Shown here piece after piece: positions 22,401 to 29,491 of a stretch of 29,491 nt of DNA; positions within the stretch are counted from its first letter, which is position 1, and each line of letters opens with the position of its first letter. A program made the translations under genes and the position numbers. A model generated the notes under the pieces. The model was not told the DNA's origin, made no database searches, and worked only from the letters and a program-made list of their open reading frames with translations. Source of the stretch: Rhynchosporium graminicola (taxonomy: Eukaryota > Ascomycota > Leotiomycetes > Helotiales > Ploettnerulaceae); NCBI GenBank assembly GCA_900074885.1, contig FJUW01000085.1, positions 1-29,491 of the forward strand. The letters run 5' to 3'.

Positions 22401-23289
22401 TATAATTTTATTCAGAGCCTAGTAATCGATATATAATCAAAAGCTACTATCTTTCTTAAGTATAAAAAGAATAAGTATACCTATAGGACTCTTACTCTTC
22501 CTTATCTAACTCTTCGCCTCTAATAAGTCGAGGTATTCCCGGAGAACCTTTAGTTCCTTCTTAGAGAGGTTATAGATTAGAGAATAAGGTATCTTTAATC
22601 CTAGTTCTAACTTAATAGCATATTAATAGCTCTCTAATAAGGGTAGCTCGCTTCCTTTCTCTTTAGAGAATATATCCTTAAAGTCACTATATATAAAGGG
22701 AATAGTAGGCGTATCGCCGGTATCTATCTGGCGTATTATACGTAAGTTAGGTATTATAGCGTATATAAGAGATTTCTATTCGTTAATAAGAGTCGCAAAA
22801 GCTCGAGGTACTATAATATTAAGGTTATCGGAGTCTTTCAAATTATAAAAGAATCTCTACTACTTATTCTTAAAGCTTATCTAAGGATCTATATCCTCTA
22901 ACTATAGCTACCCTAATATTAGGTCTATACCTAGCATATCGATAACTCTTAGCCGAAGAGCATCGACTTTAATCTGTCTAATCGAATCGGCTATCTCTAC
23001 CTAGGCAACTATAGTACCGAAGATAACGCCTTTATTCTATAAAAGTGTCTAGAAAGTCCTCGGTCCTTCGCTAGTAAGTTCAAGCTCGTATTCTTTAGTA
23101 ACTAGTCTTAATATAAAGTTGTCTTCTACTTTACTATTAATAAGGGCAGTTATCGATTTCTACTTACCCTAGGATAGAATCTTCATTTAGATTTCTATCT
23201 TATTATCTAGTAAACCCGATCCGGATATAGAAGATACTATAAGTTATAGCTTTCCTTAGCGTTTATCTTTAGTATCGCTAGTATTTAAT
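19404..23289 (-). pseudogene. C pol remnant: protease, reverse transcriptase, RNase H, integrase, chromodomain
   Basis: One minus-strand frame, continuous with gag, ends at TGA 19404-19406. Protease reads ALINSKVEDNF (NSK at 23130-23138, family D-S-G). Reverse transcriptase: SETLDRLRDTRVFTKLDL at about 22323-22380 and the catalytic box YLNN at 22125-22136, both Asp lost. RNase H: LIDYSNLRYF at about 21420-21450 (family TDHxNL) and NNPADRLSRRP near 21290-21330. Integrase: about 20700-19720, with VIITDRGSIFTSKF near 20250-20300. Chromodomain: about 19480-19610, with VDSLLDRRVVRGRE and FLVRQKGF. Stops occur throughout at Gln and Trp positions. A defective chromovirus polyprotein. Confidence 0.92.
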
Positions 23290-24410
23290 TTTAGATAGTT
23301 CAGAGAGATATATCTATATTCGTTATAAGAGTAGTACTAAACTTTAGAGATATCCCGTCTTATTAGCTAATCCCTAATAGGGATACTATTTAGATCTTTC
23401 CTCTTTTCTTATCTTTATTAGCTCTTATCTTATCGATCGTTAGTTCTTCGCTAGTACTTATACGAGTTATCCTTCTTCGCGTTTAACTCCTTATATTTCT
23501 ACTCTTTAAGTTCTTTTTATCTTTTATTACTATTAGTACCTCTAGATAGGGTATAAGTCTCTTAAAGAGTAATAGTAGAAATAACTTAGTCTTAGGTCTA
23601 AAGTCTATTAGCTTAGCTATTCTTAACGATTTTCTAGCGAATCTCCGGGCGGATCTTATTAAATAAGATATCTCGTAATTAGCGCTTAATAAAGAGTTCG
23701 AGTTATTTCTCTTTTTTTTTAAGGTAATTCACGAACTCCCTAATTAGTTAACTTAGCTTTTAGCGAGCGTTCTCGTAGGCTTATAAGTTAGCTACTCTTC
23801 GTAAGATAAGGAGTAGCTAGAGATTCGCTAGGAACTCTTTATAACTTTCCTAAGTTATCTTATAAAGGGTATCTAGAGTATACTTCCTAAACTTTTCCTA
23901 GGCGTTCGCTAGTTCCTTATAGAGTAGTATTACTACTTATTTAATCTTAATAAGATTAGTTAAGTACCTTTTAGTATTATAGTCGAAGACTCGGTTATAA
24001 GCTTATAAGTACTTAGTAAGCTCTCTTTAGCTCTTACCCTTATATTCCGGTAGAATCATATATTTACTTTTATCCTAGCGAGGAATTAGTAATTCTTTAG
24101 AAGCTACTAATCGACTAGTATCTCTCTCTATACTTAGGGTAAGGTCTTCGGATATATAAGCTTAGTAGAGTTATACTCTTATAGTAGCTTCCGGAGGGTA
24201 TTAAGTAAGGTCTTTACCGAATATTCGTTAGCACTTAACTATAAGGTTATCTAGGATATCGTTCCGTTTCTTTAGCGATCGGAGTTTCTCTTATAGAACT
24301 AAAAGGTTATCTACTAGTATATCGCTAGGTATTATCTAGGCCTTAATAGAGTTATCTTAGAGTATAAGTCGAGTTAATATAGTAGAGGATTCTCCGCTTT
24401 AAGCTATTAT
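23290..24410 (-). pseudogene. C gag remnant with RIP-damaged zinc knuckle, fused in frame to pol
   Basis: Gag reads from ATA codons at about 24405-24410 (probable former ATG) toward pol. A hydrophilic N-terminus with a helical EKLRSLKKRNDILDNL run is followed by a capsid-like core (LYKIT, ESYKEFLANL, REFVNYLKKKEK, RDILFNKIRPEIR) and a zinc knuckle at 23295-23336. The knuckle reads YYSYNEYRYISLNY where CX2CX4HX4C is expected, so three Cys and one His have all become Tyr by RIP-type changes. No frame change separates gag from protease, unlike A and B. Confidence 0.86.
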
Positions 24411-24447
24411 AACTATTTAAGCTAATGTTAAGTAAAAGTAATTAGAA

Positions 24448-24629
24448 TATAATAATCACTTAGTACGCTAAAGTAAATAGGTATAATAGAATAGTAGAAT
24501 AGTCGCTAGAGGGTCGCTAGTAATAATCTAGTTAATACAGAAACTAATTGCTAAGGAGAGAAGGTTCTTCCTTCCTCTCTAATTCTGAAATACAGGAGTG
24601 GGAGGCACTAGGCGCACAGACCCATTACA
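24448..24629 (-). repeat. C 5' LTR (LTR-C)
   Basis: The right LTR, 182 bp, ends outward in GCGCACAGACCCATTACA with intact CA dinucleotides. Its inner edge begins TATAATAATC where the other copy has TGTAATGATC. No primer-binding site could be recognised next to it. Confidence 0.95.
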
Positions 24630-24634
24630 CTATT
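24630..24634. repeat. Target site duplication of C, right copy (CTATT)
   Basis: This matches 17783-17787. The B1 RNase H sequence resumes after it with ATAATAGCACGACG. Confidence 0.94.
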
Positions 24635-26669
24635 ATAATAGCACGACGAAGACTAGTTCCTAGTAGCTTACTTCTCTAAGACTATACTATCTACCAAGCT
24701 TAATTACGCTATTCACGATAAGGAAATACTTATAATTATATGATCTTTTAGTAACTGGAGATCTGAGCTCGTAAGCGTATTATATTAGATCCGCGTTATT
24801 ACTAATCATAAAGCTCTTAAGTACTTTATGACCTCTAAATAGCTAAACGTACAATAAGCCCGATAAGCCGAGCTACTCGCAGATTATAACTTTATAATCA
24901 CCTATCGACCTAAGAAGTATAATCTACTCGCTAACGCTCTCTCTAATAGAACAGATAAATTAGATAACTAGAATAACGCTAAAAGAACTTAGCGTTTATA
25001 GTAGCTATTACGCGAAGACTAAATCGATCTAGTACTACTTATAAGTAACCTCCGGAATAGCTCTAACTCTATAGATAACTTTAAGCTTATTAACGCTTTA
25101 GAAGTTGCTAACTTATCGCTAGTCTTTTCTATAGTATAGTAAGTACTTAACGCTAATCGTACTACGCTATTACTCTAAGCTTTACGGAAATAAGCTCTCT
25201 CTATTACCCCTAGAAAACTAACTATAGAAAAAGATCTTCTACTCTATAAAGGAAGACTAATTATACTTAATGTCTTATACTTTCGCACGCTATTTATACG
25301 CGAAGTATATAACCGATTAGAGACTACCTATCTAAGTGCAAAGAAGACCTTATAACTACTAGTATTATAATACTAGTAGTACGGAATCACTTTAACTATT
25401 AACTAGTACTACTATAACTATTATACTTACTAACGAATTCAAGTACTACGTGATAAGAAACCGGGCCTCCTCTAACTTCTGCTTATACTATCACGTTTAT
25501 GGGAGTATATTATAGTCGACTATTATAGCTTTAACTACGATAAATATAGCTATAATAACGTTCTTATATTTATCGACCGTTTTAATAAATAAGTAATTAG
25601 TATTCTATGCCGAAAGACCTCTGATGCGCGCGACCTTATAAAGCTTTACTTATACTACGTATACCGCTATTTCGGAGCTCTATTAATAATTACCTCTAAT
25701 AGAGAGCTTTAATTCGTTTCCTGTTTTTAGACTATAGTTATTATAATTCTTAGTACTAAAAGATAGCTTTCTGCAGTAGACTACCTATAAACTAATAGCT
25801 AAATAGAGATCTATAACTAATATCTCTAATGCAGATTATAACCTTTTATCTCTTACTATTAAGATGACTAATCGGAATTCTTACTTATTATAGACTACGC
25901 CCAGATAACTCTCCCTTACGAATCCCTTAGAGGTCTCTTACCCTTTGAAGTCGTTTATAGATATATACCTCGTGTTAATTAGAATTAGAAAGACCTACCT
26001 GACTCTACTACGCCTACTAATAAGTTGAATACTTAGTAAGCTCTAGATTACGCTAATCGCCTGCGCGATACTTAGATTACCGCTTAATCTAGCTTCTAAC
26101 GTATATAAGCTAAGATATCCTAATCCTATAATCGCTTACGCTATAAAGTCGACTTTACTACAGATGACCTTATCTAGCTAGATATACGCTACTTTACGAG
26201 TACTCGACTTAGTAAAAAACTCGACTTCCTAACTAATAAACCTTTCCGTATAATTGAAAAAGTCAGAAGCTCTTATCGTCTAGAGCTCCCTACTAATATA
26301 AAAGTATATAACGTATTCCCTGCTACTAAGCTATAGAAGTATCTAAACGACCTCTTACTAGGATAAACCTTACTACTACTATTACTTATTAATATTACTA
26401 GTAATAATAAATAGGAGATCGAAGATATACTTACGTGCTGTAAGTAGCGTAATAGCCTCTTATACCGAGTTTCCTAGTTAAATCAAGACGTCGATCTTAT
26501 ATAGTACGACGCTATAGACGTTAAATACGCTCAAGCTAAGCTATAATAATTCCACCTTAATAACCTAACGTAAGCTAGACCTCCTACTAGATTACCTAAT
26601 TAGCTAAAAGCTTTCTACAATGGAATTAATAATTACGATTACCTTAATAGTAATAAGGAGATAGACTAA
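24635..26669 (+). pseudogene. B1 pol remnant, second part: RNase H, integrase, chromodomain
   Basis: RNase H resumes as HDED, VAYFSKTI and NYAIHDKEIL, then ITNHKALKYF at 24798-24827 (family TDHKAL, Asp to Asn) and LLADYNFIITYRP. Integrase: about 25330-26000, with VDYYSFNYDKYSYNNVL, IITSNREL (family TSDRG), and Glu in the QIEIYN stretch near 25806. The linker SYRLELPTNIKVYNVF is typical of chromoviruses. Chromodomain: about 26416-26530, EIEDILT and LLYRVS*LNQD. The frame ends at TAA 26667-26669. It is in register with YLDD at 17306 when C and one CTATT are removed. Confidence 0.92.
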
Positions 26670-26670
26670 C

Positions 26671-26702
26671 GCTCGAGGGCGAGCTTTTTTCGGAGGGGGG
26701 GG
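26671..26702 (+). promoter_or_regulatory. Hairpin plus polypurine tract of B1
   Basis: One base after the pol stop, a 5-bp perfect stem GCTCG-AGGG-CGAGC (26671-26684) is followed by six T, CGGA and eight G (26695-26702), then TAG and the 3' LTR. The purine tract is the expected plus-strand primer. The G-rich loop and position match those in A1. Confidence 0.8.
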
Positions 26703-26705
26703 TAG

Positions 26706-26940
26706 TATAACGACTAGTCAGGTTTAGAGGTCTCTCTCTATTAGTGGAAACACTTACTGCTAAGCGAGATTACACGAGTAGAGTTTAGGGGCCCCTTTTC
26801 ATATATATACTTCTATTCTCTCTTTACTTCTTTACTCCTTAGTTATAGATTCTCAAGTGATTCTTACTACTTTATATTCATAGTAATGTGAGGTCTTATT
26901 ACTCAGGTAGTTTTGAGACCTTTCTAGAGCAAGCGTCACA
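26706..26940 (+). repeat. B1 3' LTR (LTR-B)
   Basis: It is 235 bp, matching 4394-4628. It starts TATAACGACTAG (TGTAACGACTGG in the 5' copy) and ends AGAGCAAGCGTCACA. The outer right part keeps CA and TG (CAAGTGATTC, AATGTGAGG) that the 5' copy has lost. Confidence 0.95.
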
Positions 26941-26945
26941 CTATT
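26941..26945. repeat. Target site duplication of B1, right copy (CTATT)
   Basis: This is identical to 4389-4393. The sequence then continues ATCTATCCTTCTTC, the expected continuation of reversed LTR-A. Confidence 0.93.
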
Positions 26946-26990
26946 ATCTATCCTTCTTCTCATATGATATTCAGGTGAGCTATCGTCATA
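26946..26990 (-). repeat. A2 5' LTR, outer end (continuation of 4171-4393)
   Basis: This 45-bp piece is the reverse complement of the first bases of LTR-A: it reads TTCTCATATGATATTCAGG and ends GCTATCGTCATA, against TATGACGACAGC-like ends in A1. It completes the LTR cut by B1 at 4393. At 26991 the sequence changes to B2 pol, so this is the outer boundary of A2. Confidence 0.93.
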
Positions 26991-27350
26991 TAATCTATCG
27001 TTTAGAGGTATCTAAGAGTACTTAATATTCCGAAAGCCAGGTCCTTCCGAGTATAATACTATAGTTTCCGAGAGTAGTAATAAGAAAGGGGGTAAATACC
27101 TAAACGCGATAATCTACTGTTAAATTAAGTATCATATAGTAACTAATAGTACTACTATTAACGCTATTGAAGCTTTTAATAGGAATTACGTTTAGTAGAA
27201 AGTGAATTAAAAGTTTTAAGAAGAAAGAAAGAGATTTGAGAAAAGAATAATTAATAAAATAGTATTTATTAGCTCTAGAATCGAGAAGTATAAGTAGCTT
27301 ATATAAGAGTCTATTCTTAGTAAGAGTAGCACGTATAGTAAACGATTAAT
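26991..27350 (-). pseudogene. B2 pol remnant: protease start
   Basis: The minus-strand reading gives LLDSRANKYYFIN at about 27247-27288. The D-S-G of B1 has become D-S-R by a G-to-A change, at 27274-27282. It continues to the flap region (ILGRTW-like in B1) and is cut at 26991 by A2. In the -1 frame relative to gag, as in B1. Confidence 0.82.
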
Positions 27351-28841
27351 TACTAAGAAGCTTTATAAAGTTAAGATATCGTATATCTCGTATACTACCT
27401 AGGAAGGAGTCTTTCCCTAGGCGTAGTCTTTTACTAGCGGTTTAATATACTCTTAAGCGTTATTATATATTTCTTTATTATTATTATCTTCTAGCTTACT
27501 ATTAACGTTATTATTAGTGTTAATTATATTAATTCGATACGGAGTATTAGGTCGAGCTAATAATAAGCGTAAGTATAAGGTAAGCGTAAAGTAACGAGGA
27601 GTATTCGCTAGCGATTATATATAAGGCGTATTATTTCGTATAGAGTATAGTACTTATTTACTAATCGCACTAGTATTCTCGGGCGTAAGAAGACTAATTT
27701 GCGAATAAGAAGAGGAGTTAGTACTATAGCGCTAAGAGGAGGTATTTATAGGGCGTTCCCGAGTCGCGCTAGCTTTAGCTAAAGACTCGGAATAATAAGT
27801 CTTTTTAATAAATTAACCTTAGTCTTTAGCTTATATAGCCTTAACGTATTCTTCTAGTGTTCTTAACGTTTAGTACTATTAGAAGAGCTATTTCCGTAGC
27901 TATATAAGTAGCTTCTCCTATAAGTCTATTTTCAGAGTCGATTAATCGTTTACTCTAGCTTTACGAGCTAGCGTACGAAACTCGTAGTAGAACGTCTAGA
28001 AGGTTTACTTATAATCTATCTTTAACGCGGAGTAGCTAGCTCTTATAGTTTATTAGTTATATAGATTAGATAAGAAGGAGACGAGTTAAGTGATTATATC
28101 GAGTGAATCGATTATACTGCTTTCTTTGTTATATTCTAGTTCTAAGAATAAGAGTTCTAGGTAGGTTTTAGCTATTCCTTCTATTTAGTTAAGTAACTAA
28201 TCTTTACGGTAATTTTCGTTAATAAAGTAGCTAGAGTAGCGCCGGAGGGCGTTACGTATCTATATTTCTTAGAGTTTTAGAGAGTAGTCGATTCTATCAG
28301 AGAGCTTATTTGGAAGGTTCGGTATCTTCTCTATACGCGTAGCGTATAATATTAACGATATTCCTCTAGTAGATTATTCTTAATAATAATTATTAAGCGT
28401 AGAAGTAGTATTATCTTTTTTAATTAATAATAATAGTATTATACGCGATTAAACGTTATTAAACGATATAGACTTAGTAAAGCGCTAGGTAGTTAACTAG
28501 CGTAGTTCTAGGAACTTATCTTATAACTAGCGTAGTTCTATAGATAGATTAGCATTTAATTATCTCTCCTCTGCGAGTTTCCTTTCTGCCTCTTATAGCT
28601 AGTAAGCGCGGTCTTCCTATAAGTTACTTATAGTTACTATTAATATAAGGGTATTATCGGGGAGGTTTAGCGACTCGGTAAGTTCGTTAATTATAGTAGG
28701 AGTTAAGGAGCTTAACTCGGATAAGGTATTATCGCGAGTACTCTCTACTATAGAGAGAGGTAAGTTACGGCGAGTATTACAAGTCGCTGAAGAATAGGAG
28801 GTAGAGGGAGTCGGAGAACTAGTAATCGATTTATCGGACTT
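27340..28841 (-). pseudogene. B2 gag remnant, uninterrupted
   Basis: This is the minus-strand counterpart of both B1 gag pieces in one run, with the same coiled-coil-like and capsid-like regions. The A1 target site is intact at 27758-27762. A stretch near 27460-27500 has 15 more bases than B1, an in-frame gain of five codons in an Asn/Asp-rich repeat. Stops are frequent. Confidence 0.75.
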
Positions 28842-28999
28842 AGGTTACTTTAGTTTAGGTGCTATTCTTTAAGTTTATACTTAGTATAGGCCTTCTCCGT
28901 ATAGCGTAGTCTCCTGCGTTTAGTAGCTCTAGGTATAGAGGTATAATATAAGTAGATATTTACTATCTTCTTAGACATAAGTAAAAGAGTTATAGATAA

Positions 29000-29234
29000 T
29001 ATGACGCTTACTCTAGAAAGGTCTTAAAACTACTTGAGTAATAAGACCTTATATTACTATGAATATAAAGTAATAAGAATCACTTGAGAATCTATAACTA
29101 AGAAGTGAAGAAGTAGAGAGAGAATAGAAGTATATATATGAAAAGGGGCCCCTAAACTCTACTCGTGTAATCTCGCTTAGTAGTAAGTGTTTCTACTAAT
29201 AGGGAGAGACCTCCAAACCTGACTAGTCGTCATA
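29000..29234 (-). repeat. B2 5' LTR (LTR-B, reverse orientation)
   Basis: This is the third LTR-B copy, 235 bp. It begins TATGACGCTTACTC and ends ACTAGTCGTCATA, the reverse complement of TATGACGACTAGT. The palindrome GGGGCCCC and adjacent TATA-like run are conserved near 29130-29155. The bases after its outer end, ATAAG (29235-29239), should be its target duplication, but the partner is outside the window. Confidence 0.93.
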
Positions 29235-29491
29235 ATAAGCGTCCTTTATAATATTCTTTAATATATCTTGAATAATAAGGTTAAGCACGTGAGCTAAACA
29301 CGCTATATCTCCTTAAAATCTAATTCCCTTTATATCGTAGTCTTTAATAAAAGCTCGGATTAGGGTATCGTTCGAGCTAGCGTTATCTCGAGTAATACTA
29401 TATATAGTTAGTTATTTATATTTAATATAAAAGAAAGGATTATTATAATACCTTATAATACTATCTTGAATATTCTACTCTTCTAAGGCTT
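29235..29491 (-). pseudogene. hAT-family transposase fragment
   Basis: The minus strand reads about 85 codons with only a few stops at Gln or Trp positions. It includes YSITRDNASSNDTLIRAF, then GDIACLAHVLNLIIQDILK. This matches the hAT catalytic region, with an Asp in the DNAS-ND motif and the following C-x2-H-x-LNL segment. It continues past the right edge. B2 interrupts it at 29234, so the hAT element is the oldest layer seen. There are no terminal repeats in the window. Confidence 0.82.

Larger units (their letters stand above)
17788..24629 (-). mobile_element. Chromovirus C, complete 6842-bp LTR retrotransposon in B1 pol
   Basis: Two 182-bp LTRs (17788-17969, 24448-24629) with TGTAATG...CATTACA inverted ends flank a minus-strand gag-pol and a plus-strand coding-like frame near the 3' LTR. 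The minus-strand orientation is fixed by the reading direction of gag, reverse transcriptase and integrase, and by a purine tract beside the left LTR. Gag and pol form one continuous frame from about 24410 to TGA at 19404-19406. It inserted into the RNase H region of B1 with a CTATT duplication. Heavily damaged by RIP. Confidence 0.95.
4394..26940 (+). mobile_element. Chromovirus B1 (family B), complete from LTR to LTR but interrupted by A1 and C
   Basis: The element is bounded by 235-bp LTRs (4394-4628 and 26706-26940) and CTATT target duplications. The order is LTR, gag, [A1], end of gag, protease, reverse transcriptase, start of RNase H, [C], rest of RNase H, integrase, chromodomain, stop, hairpin, polypurine tract, LTR. 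The footprint is 22,547 bp. Removing A1 with its duplicated target (7778 bp), C with its duplicated target (6847 bp) and the 1373-bp assembly duplication leaves about 6549 bp, a normal Ty3/Gypsy length. The pol frame stays consistent across all three removals, which strongly supports the reconstruction. Confidence 0.95.
26991..29234 (-). mobile_element. Chromovirus B2, 5' portion (family B), cut by A2
   Basis: On the minus strand this is colinear with B1 from the 5' LTR (29000-29234) through gag to the protease region. It ends where A2 is inserted; 26991 matches 14400 of B1. It has no A1 insertion, so its gag shows the unoccupied target site (TCGGG once, 27758-27762). The remainder should lie left of the window beyond the far end of A2. 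Confidence 0.93.

Noticed and set aside
17783..24634. A shared CTATT target preference of B1 and C
   Set aside because: The two 5-bp duplications are now identical, but the uninterrupted LTR-A reads CTGTT at the B1 target, so the match arose partly by RIP. Two cases are too few.
26671..26690. A bacterial-type intrinsic terminator (stem GCTCG/CGAGC plus six T)
   Set aside because: The setting is a fungal retrotransposon directly before its polypurine tract; similar hairpins without a long T run occur in A1 and C at the same place.
1..29491. Methylated-CpG deamination as the cause of the AT bias
   Set aside because: CG dinucleotides remain common while CA and TG are nearly absent over long stretches (none in the first 60 bases). 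That is the RIP signature instead.

Overview
The window is a stack of dead, nested transposable elements from what is almost certainly a filamentous ascomycete (Pezizomycotina) genome. The DNA is AT-rich and very poor in CA and TG dinucleotides but full of TA, while CG is still common. That is the mark of repeat-induced point mutation (RIP, CpA to TpA), not of CpG deamination. I see no host gene, no tRNA or rRNA and no intact open reading frame. Coding content is readable only as frames interrupted by TAA, TAG and TGA at former Gln and Trp codons.

Three families of chromodomain Ty3/Gypsy retrotransposons (chromoviruses) are present, here called A (LTR 267 bp), B (LTR 235 bp) and C (LTR 182 bp). 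From the outside in: a hAT transposase relic (29235-29491, - strand) is cut by element B2 (- strand, right part 26991-29234). B2 pol is cut by element A2 (- strand, 1-4393 plus 26946-26990, running off the left edge). The 5' LTR of A2 is cut by element B1 (+ strand, 4394-26940). B1 is cut twice: in gag by a complete element A1 (+ strand, 5871-13643) and in the RNase H region by a complete element C (- strand, 17788-24629). Three insertions have matching 5-bp target site duplications inside the window: CTATT for B1, TCGGG for A1 and CTATT for C. B2 also carries the uninterrupted TCGGG target, an internal empty site. With the nested elements and duplications removed, the B1 pol frame runs from protease to a stop at 26667-26669.

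Each element has gag (capsid, and in A and C a zinc knuckle), protease, reverse transcriptase, RNase H, integrase and a C-terminal chromodomain. In A and B, pol is in the -1 frame relative to gag. In C, gag and pol share one frame of about 1669 codons. A and C, but not B, have a long segment after pol with a coding-like frame on the opposite strand, converging on pol. All three elements have a short perfect hairpin just before a G-rich polypurine tract next to the 3' LTR.

Two single-base N positions (2190 and 15650) are each flanked by near-identical direct copies (426 and 1372 bp). Both shift the pol frame, and both look like unmerged contig overlaps. RIP damage is weakest at the outer edge of each inserted element and strongest inside.
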